64,000 bases of DNA from Streptomyces sp. A0642 (lineage in GTDB: Bacteria; Actinomycetota; Actinomycetes; Streptomycetales; Streptomycetaceae), in NCBI RefSeq assembly GCF_004795105.1, contig NZ_SSBL01000028.1, positions 19,692 through 83,691 of the forward strand. The letters run 5' to 3'. Positions 33,822 through 45,854 of the stretch are shown in pieces. The translations under genes were made by a program, and so were the position numbers. Under the pieces are notes generated by a model. That model did no database searches. It saw only the letters and a program-made list of their open reading frames with translations, and was not told the DNA's origin. The stretch's first letter is position 1. Each line of letters opens with the position of its first letter.

Positions 33822-33874
33822 GGCAAAGCGAGGCGGCCACCCGAACGCACCGGCAGCCGCCTCACCCCGCACCC

Positions 33875-36800
33875 CTACCCGTGCGTCCGCAACAACGTCC
33901 GCATCGTCCGCATGGCCACGGACAGATTCGCCAGATCGAACGCGTCCGACCCCTGGATCTCCTCCAGCGTGGAGCGCGAGCGCGACAGGATCGCCGCGTT
34001 CTTCTCCTCCCACGCCTCGAACCGCTCCTGCGGCGACGACGACCCGTTGCCCACGCTCAGCACGTCGGCCGTCAGCGCCGCATGCGCTGCGTACAGGTCC
34101 TCACGGATCGAGGCACGGGCCATCGACTGCCAGCGGTCGGCCCGCGGCAGCTCGATGATGCGGTCCATCAGCTGGGTGATGCCCAGCCGGTCCCCGAGGT
34201 CGTAGTACACCTCGGCGACGGACAGCGGGTCCTTGCCCGTCCGGTCGGCGATCGCCACGATGTCGAGCGCCGGGAAGGCCGACGAGAACCCGGCGACGCG
34301 CTGCGCGAGCGCGTCCGGGACACCCGCCGCGGTGAGCTCGTCCAGGATCGACCGGTACCAGTCCTGGTCGGCGCCCCGCAGCATCTTGGGCAGGTCGGCC
34401 CAGACCTGCTCGACGCGGTCGCGGAAGAAGTCGATCGTCTCCGCGATCTCCAGCGGCTGCGGCCGGTTGCCGAGCAGCCAGCGCGAGCCGCGCTCGACGA
34501 GCCGGCGTGAGTGCAGCCGGATCCGGGTCTGCACATCGGCGGCGACCTTGTTGTCGAGTGCCTCGACCGCGTCCCACACCTCGCCGAGGCCGAAGATCTC
34601 CCGGGCCGCGAACTGGGCCCGCACGATCTCGGCGATCGAGGCGCCGGTCTCTTCCCGCAGCCGGTGCAGGAAGGTCGAACCACCGGTGTTGACCGTGTCG
34701 TTCACCAGGACCGTGGTGATGATCTCGCGCCGCAGCGCGTGCCCGTCGACCGCGTCCGGGTAGCGCTCGCGCAGCTGAGTCGGGAAGTAGGCGTGCAGCA
34801 GCTTCTGGAGGTGCGGGTCGTCCGGCAGGCTCGTCCCGATCAGCTCCTGCGCCGCCGTGATCTTCGTGTAGGCGAGCAGCACGGCCAGCTCGGGCTGGCT
34901 GAGCCCCTTGCCGGCGTTCAGCAGCTCGCGGATCTGACGGTCGGTGGGCAGGAACTCCAGGGCCCGGTCGAGGTGCCCGTCGCGGCCCAGCCGGCGCATG
35001 AAGCGCTGGTGGGCGTGGAGCAGCGAGGGCGCCTGGGCGCAGGCGTTGGCGAGCGCGGTGTTCTGCGCGTAGTTGTTGCGCAGTACCAGGTGGCCGATCT
35101 CATCGGTCATCTCGGCGAGCAGCTTGTTGCGCTGCTTGACCGTCATGTCGCCGTCGCGCACCAGGCCGTTGAGCAGGATCTTGATGTTCACCTCGTGGTC
35201 GGAGGTGTCCACGCCGGCGCTGTTGTCGATCGCGTCGGTGTTGATCCGGCCACCGTTACGGGCGAACTCGATGCGGCCGAGCTGGGTGGCGCCGAGGTTG
35301 CCGCCCTCGCCGACGACCTTGGCGCGCAGGTCCTCGCCGTTGACGCGGATCGCGTCGTTGGCCTTGTCGCCGACGTCCGCGTTCGACTCGACGGAGGACT
35401 TGATGTACGTGCCGATGCCGCCGTTCCAGGCCAGGTCGACGGGGGCCTTGAGGATCGCCTGCATCAGGTCGGCGGGCGTCATCTTGGTGACCCCGGCCTC
35501 GATGCCGAGAGCCTCGCGCATGTGCGCGTTGACCGGAATCGACTTGGCGGTGCGCGGGTGGACGCCGCCGCCCGCGGAGATCAGCGCCTTGTCGTAGTCG
35601 GCCCAGGAGCTGCGCGGCAGGTCGTAGAGGCGGCGCCGCTCGGCGTAGGAGGTCGCGGCGTCCGGCTTCGGGTCGATGAAGATGTGACGGTGGTCGAAGG
35701 CCGCGACGAGCCGGATGTGCTCGGAGAGCAGCATCCCGTTGCCGAACACGTCGCCCGACATGTCGCCGACGCCGACGACGGTGAAGTCCTCGGTCTGCGT
35801 GTCGTGGCCGAGCTCCCGGAAGTGGCGCTTGACGGACTCCCAGGCGCCGCGGGCCGTGATGCCCATGCCCTTGTGGTCGTAACCGGCCGAGCCGCCGGAG
35901 GCGAACGCGTCACCGAGCCAGAAGCCGTAGGCGACGGCGACCTCGTTGGCGATGTCGGAGAACTTCGCGGTGCCCTTGTCGGCGGCGACGACGAGGTAGG
36001 TGTCGTCCTCGTCGTGCCGGACGACGTCCTTGGGCGGCACGACCTCGCCGGCCACCATGTTGTCGGTGATGTCGAGCAGCGCCGAGATGAAGGTGCGGTA
36101 CGCGGCGATGCCCTCGGCCATCCAGGCGTCACGGTCGGCGGCCGGATCGGGGAGCTGCTTGGCGACGAAGCCGCCCTTCGCGCCGACCGGCACGATGACG
36201 GTGTTCTTCACCATCTGCGCCTTGACCAGGCCGAGGATCTCCGTACGGAAGTCCTCGCGCCGGTCCGACCAGCGCAGGCCGCCGCGGGCGACCTTGCCGA
36301 AGCGCAGGTGGACGCCCTCGACGCGCGGCGAGTACACCCAGATCTCGAACGCCGGGCGGGGCGCCGGAAGGTCCGGAATGGACTGCGGGTCGAACTTCAT
36401 CGACACGTAGCCGTGCGGCTTGCCGTCCTCCGCACGCTGGAAGAAATTGGTGCGCAGGGTGGCCTTGATGACGGTGAGGAAGGAGCGCAGGATGCGGTCC
36501 TCGTCGAGCGAGGCGACCTGGTCCAGGGCCCCGTCGAGTTCTTCGAGGAGGCCGTCGGTGAGTTCCGTACCGGCGTTCTGGCGCTCCGGCGCCATCCGGG
36601 CCTCGAAGAGCGAGACCAGCAGCCGGGTGGTGTGGACGTTGTTCTGGAGGGTGCTCTCCATGTAGTCCTGACTGAACGTGGATCCGGCCTGCCGCAGGTA
36701 CTTGGCGTAGGCGCGCAGCACCATGGCCTGCCGCCAGTTCAGTCCGGCGCTCAGCACCAGCGCGTTGAAGCCGTCGTTCTCCGCCGCGCCGGTCCACACG

Positions 36801-38908
36801 GCAGCGAAGGCCTCCTGGAACCGTTCGCGGGCGTCGTCGGCCAGGTATCCGCCGTTGGCCGTGGCCTGCGGGATACGGAGCCCGAAGTCGTAGATCCACG
36901 CGTGCGTACGGTCCGCGCAGCGCAGCTCGTACGGGCGCTCGTCGACGACCTCGACGCCGAGCCGCTGGAGTGCCGGGAGGACGGCGGACAGGGAGACCTG
37001 CTCGCCGGTCCGGTAGATCTTGAACCGCCGTTCGCCGGGCGCGGCGCCGACCGGCTCGTACAGGCTGAGGGCGAAGTCCTTCTCGTCGTGCTTGAGGGCC
37101 TCGAGGTGGACCAGGTCGGCGACGGCGGAGCGCGGCGAGTGGTCGGCCTTGTAGCCCTCGGGGAACGACTGGCCGTACTGGCGCAGCAGTTCGGCGGCGC
37201 GTTCCTCGCCGCACTCGGCGACCAGCGCCTCCTGGAAGCCGTCGGCCCAGGAGCGGGCGGCCTCGACGAGGCGGGCCTCGATCCGGTCGGCCTCGGCGTC
37301 GGTGAGGGCTGTCAGCTCGCTGCCGGGAGCGACCCGGACGACGAAGTGCAGCCGGGAGAGGATCGACTCGGTGTTCCAGGCGGTGAAGTCGACGCTGGTG
37401 CCGTTCAGCTCCTCCTTGAGGATGTCGATCAGCCGCAGGCGCACACCGGTGGTGTAGCGGTCGCGCGGCAGGTAGACGATCGCGGAGTAGTAGCGCCCGT
37501 ACTCGTCCTGGCGCAGGTAGAGCCGGAGCCGGCGCCGCTCCTGGAGGTAGAGCACCGAGGTGACGACGGAGCGGAGCTGGTCGGGCGGCGTCTGGAAGAG
37601 CTCGTCGCGGGGGTACGTCTCCAGGATCTGCAGCAGGTCGCGGCCGTCATGGCTGTTGTACGAGAAGCCCGCGCCCTCCAGCACCTCGGCGACCTTGCGG
37701 CGGATGACGGGCACCCGGCGCACGGACTCGGTGTAGGCGGCGGACGAGAACAGGCCGAGGAAGCGGCGCTCGCCGATGACGTTGCCCTCGGCGTCGAACT
37801 TCTTCACGCCGACGTAGTCGAGGTAGCTGGGGCGGTGCACGGTCGCCCGGCTGTTGGCCTTGGTCAGGATGAGGAGCTTGTGCTCGCGGGCCTTGGCCCG
37901 GGCGTCGGCGGGCAGCCGGTCGAAGGAGGGGCTGACCGGGTGCGCCTCGTCCTCGCTGTGGTGCGGGTCGGAGCGCAGGATGCCGAGGCCGGTGCCGGGC
38001 ACGGCGGCCAGCGCGTCGGAGTCCGTCAGTTCGTACTCGCGGTAGCCGAGGAACGTGAAGTGGTCGGCGGCCAGCCAGCGCAGCAGCTCCCTGGCCTCGT
38101 TCACCTCGTCGTCGGCGAGCTCGTCCAGCGGCTCTCCGGGCAGGTTGTCGGCGATGCGCAGCGCCGCGTCCCGCATCTTCTCCCAGTCCTCGACGGCCTC
38201 CCGTACGTCGGACAGGACCCGCAGGAGGTCGGCCTGGATCTGCTTGAGGTCGGCGCGGTCGGTCTCGCGGTCGATCTCGACGTGGATCCAGGACTCGACG
38301 AGCGCGTCGTGCGGCAGCTCCGCCTTGGCGTCCTTCGCCCCCTTGGCGTTCTTGCGGCCGTTCTGCGGGCCGGTCGAGATCCCGACACCCTCGGTGAGGA
38401 CCTCGATCAGCTTGCCGGTCACATCACGGCGGACGATGACCTGCGGGTGGATCACGACGTGGATGCCGCGGCCCTGACGGGACAGCTCGTTGGTGACGGA
38501 GTCGACCAGGAACGGCATGTCGTCGGTGACCACCTCGACGACCGTGTGGCTGCAGGTCCAGCCGTTCTCCTCGACGGTCGGGGTGTGCACCCGGACGTTG
38601 GCCGTGCCCTGCGGACGGTTCTCCGCGAGCCGGTAGTGGGAGGAGGCGGCGCCGAAGACGTCGACCGGGTCTCGGCCGGCGATGTCCTCCGGAGCGGTGT
38701 GGAGGTAGTAGCGCTGGAGATAGGCGAGCAGTGCTTCCTCGTGCGGACGCTCCTGCCCGGCCCCGGTGCCGTCGACGGCACCGGTGGCCGCGACGTGCAC
38801 CCGGGGGGCACCGCCCGGGCCACCGACACCACCGCCCGGGCTGTTGTCAGCTACCTTGGCGGCCCGTGCGAGCAGCTCGGCCTTGGCTTCGTCCAGCTTG
38901 GTCTGCAT
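33875..38908 (-). CDS. gdh: Large NAD-specific glutamate dehydrogenase
   Basis: 1677 residues, the L_180 class found first in streptomycetes. A long N-terminal regulatory region (ACT-like segments, e.g. VVEVVTDDMPFLVDSVTNEL) is followed by the catalytic core: RGGLRWSDRREDFRTEILGLVKAQMVKNTVIVPVGAKGGFV, then GSAGYDHKGMGITARGAWESVKRHF and the NAD-binding GVGDMSGDVFGNGM, and a helical C-terminal third. It deaminates glutamate to 2-oxoglutarate and ammonia with NAD, mainly in glutamate breakdown. The ATG follows AGGAG-like sequence (CCAGAGGACATG). Stands alone, convergent with TagH. Confidence 0.97.
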   Translation of the reverse strand: MQTKLDEAKAELLARAAKVADNSPGGGVGGPGGAPRVHVAATGAVDGTGAGQERPHEEALLAYLQRYYLHTAPEDIAGRDPVDVFGAASSHYRLAENRPQGTANVRVHTPTVEENGWTCSHTVVEVVTDDMPFLVDSVTNELSRQGRGIHVVIHPQVIVRRDVTGKLIEVLTEGVGISTGPQNGRKNAKGAKDAKAELPHDALVESWIHVEIDRETDRADLKQIQADLLRVLSDVREAVEDWEKMRDAALRIADNLPGEPLDELADDEVNEARELLRWLAADHFTFLGYREYELTDSDALAAVPGTGLGILRSDPHHSEDEAHPVSPSFDRLPADARAKAREHKLLILTKANSRATVHRPSYLDYVGVKKFDAEGNVIGERRFLGLFSSAAYTESVRRVPVIRRKVAEVLEGAGFSYNSHDGRDLLQILETYPRDELFQTPPDQLRSVVTSVLYLQERRRLRLYLRQDEYGRYYSAIVYLPRDRYTTGVRLRLIDILKEELNGTSVDFTAWNTESILSRLHFVVRVAPGSELTALTDAEADRIEARLVEAARSWADGFQEALVAECGEERAAELLRQYGQSFPEGYKADHSPRSAVADLVHLEALKHDEKDFALSLYEPVGAAPGERRFKIYRTGEQVSLSAVLPALQRLGVEVVDERPYELRCADRTHAWIYDFGLRIPQATANGGYLADDARERFQEAFAAVWTGAAENDGFNALVLSAGLNWRQAMVLRAYAKYLRQAGSTFSQDYMESTLQNNVHTTRLLVSLFEARMAPERQNAGTELTDGLLEELDGALDQVASLDEDRILRSFLTVIKATLRTNFFQRAEDGKPHGYVSMKFDPQSIPDLPAPRPAFEIWVYSPRVEGVHLRFGKVARGGLRWSDRREDFRTEILGLVKAQMVKNTVIVPVGAKGGFVAKQLPDPAADRDAWMAEGIAAYRTFISALLDITDNMVAGEVVPPKDVVRHDEDDTYLVVAADKGTAKFSDIANEVAVAYGFWLGDAFASGGSAGYDHKGMGITARGAWESVKRHFRELGHDTQTEDFTVVGVGDMSGDVFGNGMLLSEHIRLVAAFDHRHIFIDPKPDAATSYAERRRLYDLPRSSWADYDKALISAGGGVHPRTAKSIPVNAHMREALGIEAGVTKMTPADLMQAILKAPVDLAWNGGIGTYIKSSVESNADVGDKANDAIRVNGEDLRAKVVGEGGNLGATQLGRIEFARNGGRINTDAIDNSAGVDTSDHEVNIKILLNGLVRDGDMTVKQRNKLLAEMTDEIGHLVLRNNYAQNTALANACAQAPSLLHAHQRFMRRLGRDGHLDRALEFLPTDRQIRELLNAGKGLSQPELAVLLAYTKITAAQELIGTSLPDDPHLQKLLHAYFPTQLRERYPDAVDGHALRREIITTVLVNDTVNTGGSTFLHRLREETGASIAEIVRAQFAAREIFGLGEVWDAVEALDNKVAADVQTRIRLHSRRLVERGSRWLLGNRPQPLEIAETIDFFRDRVEQVWADLPKMLRGADQDWYRSILDELTAAGVPDALAQRVAGFSSAFPALDIVAIADRTGKDPLSVAEVYYDLGDRLGITQLMDRIIELPRADRWQSMARASIREDLYAAHAALTADVLSVGNGSSSPQERFEAWEEKNAAILSRSRSTLEEIQGSDAFDLANLSVAMRTMRTLLRTHG

Positions 38909-39305
38909 GTCCTCTGGCTCCTGTCGCGCGCCGTTGCGTGACGTAGGTGAAAAAGGCGACGTACCGCCGCGACACGGGGTTTCCGGTCTGAGTCGACGCT
39001 ATGCCGCTATGAGAGAGGCCCGGGGCCTTATCGGCCATTTTTGGCAGTCGGCCCGGGCTGAGGGGATCAGTCATGGCCCGGGCGCTGTGGCACTCCGGGC
39101 GCGGGCCGGGGGCTTCGCTGCCCCCGAGGCGTATCGCGCTGATCACGGGGTCCAGGCTATCTCGCCCGCCCCCGTCATCGTCACGAGCCGCATGTGTACA
39201 AAAGAAGGCCCCGAACTTTGACACTCTGGACAGCGCACGGGCCCGGTCTGCCGCACTCTGGTACCGGCAGTCGGAACCGTCCTACACACCGTGGGGAGCC
39301 CCGTC
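38909..39305. other. 397-bp divergent intergenic region between gdh and the DJ-1 gene
   Basis: No gene supported. It should hold the promoter of gdh on the minus strand and of the DJ-1/PfpI gene on the plus strand. A TTGACA at 39218-39223 could be a -35 box, but no good -10 follows at 16-18 nt. Confidence 0.4.
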
Positions 39306-39872
39306 ATGGCACCGAAGATCCTGCTCGTCACCGGCGACGCCGCCGAGTCCCTCGAAGTCCTCTATCCGTACCAGCGGTTGCGCGAGGAGGGGTACGAGGT
39401 CCACATCGCCGCTCCCTCGCGCAAGACGCTCCGTTTCGTGGTCCACGACTTCGAGCCCGGCTTCGACACCTACACCGAGAAGCCCGGCTACACCTGGCCC
39501 GCCGACCTGGCCTTCTCCGAGGTCGACCCGGACGACTACGTGGCCCTGGTCGTCCCGGGCGGCCGCGCCCCCGAATACCTGCGCAACGACGCCGACCTGC
39601 GCGCGATCCTCTCCGCGTTCTTCGACACGGACCGCCCGGTGGCCCAGATCTGCCACGGCCCGCTGATGACGGCCGCCGCCGGCGCGCTGAAGAACCGCCG
39701 GGTCACCGCCTATCCCGCGCTGGAACCGGACATGGAGACGGCCGGAGCCGCCTTCCAGGACACCGAGGTCGTCGTGGACGGCACGCTCGTCTCGTCCCGC
39801 GCCTGGCCGGACCACTCGGCCTGGATGCGGGAGTTCCTCACCGTGCTCCGCACCAAGGCCCCCGTCACCTGA
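39306..39872 (+). CDS. DJ-1/PfpI family protein
   Basis: 188 residues from the ATG at 39306 (GGGGAG eight nt upstream; an in-frame GTG 15 nt earlier would swallow that site). Flavodoxin-like fold with Glu14 (GDAAESLE), nucleophile elbow AQICHGPL with Cys116-His117, and the C-terminal AWPDHSAWMREFL block. Members are deglycases, chaperones or amidase-like; the Cys-His-Glu set is intact, so catalysis is plausible. Role here unknown. Monocistronic by context. Confidence 0.9.
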   Translation: MAPKILLVTGDAAESLEVLYPYQRLREEGYEVHIAAPSRKTLRFVVHDFEPGFDTYTEKPGYTWPADLAFSEVDPDDYVALVVPGGRAPEYLRNDADLRAILSAFFDTDRPVAQICHGPLMTAAAGALKNRRVTAYPALEPDMETAGAAFQDTEVVVDGTLVSSRAWPDHSAWMREFLTVLRTKAPVT

Positions 39873-39918
39873 GTCGTCGGCCGGCCGGCTCGCCCGAACC
39901 CGCCCCACGGGTCGTCGG

Positions 39919-40590
39919 CTACTCGCTCAGCTGCTGGGCGAGGGCCGCGGCCTCGGCCAGGGTGTCCACGACGGGCACCCCGGCCGCCTCCAGGCTGGTC
40001 TGGCTGTGCGAACCGCCGGTGAAGAGCACCGCCTTCGCACCGACGTGGGCGGCGGCCACCGCGTCGTCCACGGCGTCACCGATGACCACCGTGTACTGCG
40101 GGGATATCCCGTCCAGCGCCGCGAAGTGCCGTTCCATGTGCTGCGCCTTGCTGCCGCCGGAGGGCCCGGTGCGTCCGTCGACCCGCACGAAGTGACGCTC
40201 GATGCCGTACCCCCGCACGACGGGGACCAGGTGCTCGTGCCCGTACATGCTCAGCAGGGACTGGCTCCGGCCCGTCAGCTGCCACTGCGCGAGCAGCTCG
40301 GCGGCCCCCTGGGTCAGCCCGCAGCCGTGGCGCTGCTCGGTGTAGTGGCGGTGGAAGACCCCGTCCATCCGCTCCCACTCGGCCTCCGTGGGCAGTCGGC
40401 CCATCAGCCGCTCGTAGAACCGGGGTATCGGGACGCAGTACATCTCCCGGTACTGCTCCAGGGTGACCGGCGCCACGCCGACCTCGACGAACGCGGCGTT
40501 CGTCGCGGCGACGACCGCGGTGATGTCGTCGAGCAGAGTGCCGTTCCAGTCCCAGACCAGGTGTGTGCGGTGCTTCCCGTGCGTCCCCAT
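39919..40590 (-). CDS. HAD-superfamily hydrolase-like protein with DWNGT motif
   Basis: 223 residues. HAD motifs: I is DWNGTLLDD (Asp14 nucleophile, position +2 is Asn16 not Asp), II is SLLSMYGHEHL, III Lys near GGSKAQHM, IV VIGDAVDDAVAAAHVGAKAVLF. The fold matches phosphoglycolate-phosphatase-like HADs, but phosphatases and mutases normally need the second Asp as general acid. DWNGT is closer to the DWAGT of phosphonatases. Activity is therefore uncertain. It ends near the DJ-1 gene (convergent). Confidence 0.85.
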   Translation of the reverse strand: MGTHGKHRTHLVWDWNGTLLDDITAVVAATNAAFVEVGVAPVTLEQYREMYCVPIPRFYERLMGRLPTEAEWERMDGVFHRHYTEQRHGCGLTQGAAELLAQWQLTGRSQSLLSMYGHEHLVPVVRGYGIERHFVRVDGRTGPSGGSKAQHMERHFAALDGISPQYTVVIGDAVDDAVAAAHVGAKAVLFTGGSHSQTSLEAAGVPVVDTLAEAAALAQQLSE

Positions 40591-40683
40591 GCGAGAAAAA
40601 TACCCGCTGCCACTGACAACGGGACGGACAGCCCTGGGGCCGCACCGCCGGACCCCCCGCTGGAGGCCCCGGGCGACGGTCGC

Positions 40684-41190
40684 TCACCCGATGAGGTTCG
40701 GGATCTCCTGAATGCCGAACCACAGCAGCTCGTGGTCCTCCGCGCCGTCCACGGTGAATTGCGCGTCGTCGTCGCCGAGGTCCGCCGCCCCCAGTGCGGC
40801 CGCGGCGGCCGTGACGTCCTTGTCGGCTTCGTCCGAGTCGACGTGCACAGCGGCGGCCTCGGCCAGCGCGACGGCGGAGGCGATGGTGACCTCACCGAGC
40901 GAGGAGGCGTCGAGGATGTGGTCCGGGTCGGCGACCGCGGCGCCGTCCGGGACGTCGACGGCCACGACGACCCGTCGACGGGCGGCTCCGGGGTCCCCCG
41001 CGATCATGCGCAGCGACGCGGACGCGGCCCGGTTGAGCGCCGCGTACTCCAGCTCCTCGATGTCGTCGGAGACGTACCACTCCCGCAGCGCGGGGGTCAC
41101 CGCGTAGGCGGTCAGCGGGCCGGGGCCGACTTCGCCGGCCCGGTGCGCCGCTGCGAGCCCGGAGAGGGTCAGGGGGACGTACACGCGCAT
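40684..41190 (-). CDS. Conserved actinobacterial protein of unknown function (DUF6912-like)
   Basis: 168 residues from the ATG at 41188-41190. It begins MRVYVPLTLSGLAAAHRAGEVGPGPLTAYAVTPALREW, a start I associate with a small actinobacterial family of unknown role, and has an Ala-rich acidic C-terminal half (SDEADKDVTAAAAALGAADLGDDDAQF). Soluble, no signal or metal motif. It precedes the HAD-like gene by 93 nt on the same strand, so they may be cotranscribed. Confidence 0.75.
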   Translation of the reverse strand: MRVYVPLTLSGLAAAHRAGEVGPGPLTAYAVTPALREWYVSDDIEELEYAALNRAASASLRMIAGDPGAARRRVVVAVDVPDGAAVADPDHILDASSLGEVTIASAVALAEAAAVHVDSDEADKDVTAAAAALGAADLGDDDAQFTVDGAEDHELLWFGIQEIPNLIG

Positions 41191-41480
41191 GGCAGAGGTC
41201 GCTTTCGTAGTCGGAACGCCCTCAGGATACGTGCGACGTCCCCCTTTGGGGTTACGTGTCCGGCCGCCGCCCCGTCCACCCGGCGACCGGCCCTCACCCT
41301 GCCCGGCCCGCCCCCTCCCCCGGCACCGGACCGGCCCCGCCACCCGGATAGGTGAATCCGCGGCCCTGCACTCCCGGCCTACCGACGCTTGCGACCGCCT
41401 CCGTCGTCCCCGTAGAAGGTCCACAGCAGAAGTTACCGCCCGGTATGCAGCCGGGCCTCTGAGCACGGGGGCAGACAGCG

Positions 41481-41903
41481 ATGAGCACGAACAGGACCCG
41501 GCCCGCAGGCCGGCACGACGCACGCAGGCCCGAAGCCGTACCCGCACAACGCCGCCGGACCGTCCAGGGCGTCCGGCCCCACCAGTGGTTCGCGGAACGC
41601 CTCCTGGCGGTACTCAGCGGCCAGCGCCCCGTCCACTGGATGCTCGGCCACACGATCGGCGACGCCTACGACCAGCTCGCCGAACTGGCCCCCGCCACCC
41701 CGCTCAGGAGCCGCGGCGCCCGCCCGGTCATCCGCATGTGCCGGGGCGCCCAGCCGGCCCCAGGCGTCGTGGAGGCCTGCGCGAGCATCGCGGCGGGCGA
41801 GCAGGTCCGCGCGATGGCCTTCCGCCTGGAACAGGGCCGCGACCTCCGCTGGCGCTGCGCCGCGGTGGAACTGGGCAACACGCCGGTACGCGCCCGCCTC
41901 TGA
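41481..41903 (+). CDS. Rv3235-like conserved protein next to secA
   Basis: 140 residues from the ATG at 41481. After a basic start, the domain VQGVRPHQWFAERLLAVLSGQRPVHWMLGHT ... DLRWRCAAVELG matches the small actinobacterial family named after M. tuberculosis Rv3235. Function unknown. It is convergent with secA and separated from it by a strong hairpin; in mycobacteria and streptomycetes the family keeps this neighbourhood (from memory), suggesting but not proving a secretion-related role. Confidence 0.8.
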   Translation: MSTNRTRPAGRHDARRPEAVPAQRRRTVQGVRPHQWFAERLLAVLSGQRPVHWMLGHTIGDAYDQLAELAPATPLRSRGARPVIRMCRGAQPAPGVVEACASIAAGEQVRAMAFRLEQGRDLRWRCAAVELGNTPVRARL

Positions 41904-42109
41904 GACCGGCACCCGCCGGCCTCCGGCATCCGAGCCCGTGGAATCCCGGCCCCCGGACGAGGTCGGAGGGAGTGGGAGGAGCGGAGGTCCGGGGGCGGGC
42001 CGGGCCCCCGGCTACGGGCAGGGGACGGGAAAGGGACGGGCAGGGGCACAAGGGCCGCCGCGAGCGTCCCCCTCCACCCGCACCCTCCGAACGACTCCGC
42101 CCACGCGAA

Positions 42110-42148
42110 CGGCCGGGGCCGGACACCAACGGTGCCCGGCCCCGGCCG
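42110..42148. terminator. Convergent terminator between the Rv3235-like gene and secA
   Basis: Stem CGGCCGGGGCCGG (42110-42122) with its complement (42136-42148), continued by an inner CACC/GGTG stem around AAC. Confidence 0.85.
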
Positions 42149-42169
42149 CAGACGAATGATCAGCGCACG

Positions 42170-44983
<2,814 letters not shown>

Positions 44984-45223
44984 TGAGGCTGGTCTCCTTG
45001 CCGGTCGGGCCTGGCACTGGGTCGTGTTATGGACTCTGGCGCGGGCACGGCAGGTGGGCCCCACCGCAACGGCCATCGTAAGCGAGGACCCCGCCGCGCC
45101 GGGAGGGCTGCCACCGCGTTGACCCCGCAGTGCCCTTCCGAGTCAACGGCCGAAGGGCGCCGAAGGTGCCGGGAAGCCCGAAAAGTACTGGCCCCGCCCC
45201 CGCCCGCTCCGCAGAATCCGTAC

Positions 45224-45805
45224 ATGGAGCCGATCACTCTCACGACCGACCGCCTGCTGCTGCGCCCCTTCGCCCCGGGCGACGCCGACGCCCTGTACGC
45301 CGCCTGCCAGGACCCCGACATCCAGCGCTGGACGGTCGTCCCCTCGCCGTACGGCCGCGCCGACGCGGAGCTCTTCGCCCGTCAGCTCTCGCCCGGCGGC
45401 TGGCAGGACGACTCCATGTACAACTTCGCCGTGGTGCTGCGGGACGGCGGGGCCCTGGCCGGTGCGCTCGGCATCAACCGGCGCGCTCTGCCGGGAACGT
45501 ACGAGGTCGGCTTCTGGACCGCCAGGGAACACCGCGGTCTCGGCTACACGACGGAGGCGGTCCTGTGCGCCGCCCGCTGGACCTTCGGCTCGCTGGGCGG
45601 GGACCGGCTGGAGTGGCGGGCCGAGACCGGCAACCTTCCCTCGCGTGCCGTCGCGCTGCGTGCGGGCTTCCGCATGGAGGGCGATCAGCGCTCCGGCCTG
45701 TTCAACAAGGGCGTGCGCCGCGATGCGTGGATCGGCGCCCTGCTCCCGTCCGACCTCGGCCTGCCCGGCACCCACGCGTATCTCCCGGCCGGTGCGCGTC
45801 CGTGA
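45224..45805 (+). CDS. GNAT N-acetyltransferase (RimJ/RimL type)
   Basis: 193 residues from the ATG at 45224, start chosen at MEPITLTTDRLLLRPFAPGDADALY, the typical RimJ/RimL opening. The acetyl-CoA site is seen in VGFWTAREHRGLGYTTEAV and the closing LEWRAETGNLPSRAVALRAGFRMEG. It may acetylate a protein N-terminus or a small amine; substrate not predictable. 50 nt upstream of the DNA glycosylase gene on the same strand, so probably one transcript. Confidence 0.9.
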   Translation: MEPITLTTDRLLLRPFAPGDADALYAACQDPDIQRWTVVPSPYGRADAELFARQLSPGGWQDDSMYNFAVVLRDGGALAGALGINRRALPGTYEVGFWTAREHRGLGYTTEAVLCAARWTFGSLGGDRLEWRAETGNLPSRAVALRAGFRMEGDQRSGLFNKGVRRDAWIGALLPSDLGLPGTHAYLPAGARP

Positions 45806-45854
45806 GACGGCGCTGGCCCCCGGGATGTCAGTGCCGCCCTCTAGGGTGCGGGGC

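Noticed and set aside
34511..38941. A 1476-codon open frame on the plus strand opposite gdh
   Set aside because: It is the antisense shadow of the glutamate dehydrogenase gene. High GC leaves few stops on the opposite strand; the product is Val/Leu/Asp/Arg-rich with no family match.
39218..39223. TTGACA promoter for the DJ-1 gene
   Set aside because: The -35 match is perfect but no TAnnnT-like -10 follows at 16-18 nt, so no promoter is claimed.
38847..39224. A 125-codon minus-strand frame upstream of gdh
   Set aside because: It overlaps the gdh start in another frame, lacks a ribosome site and shows no conserved motif.
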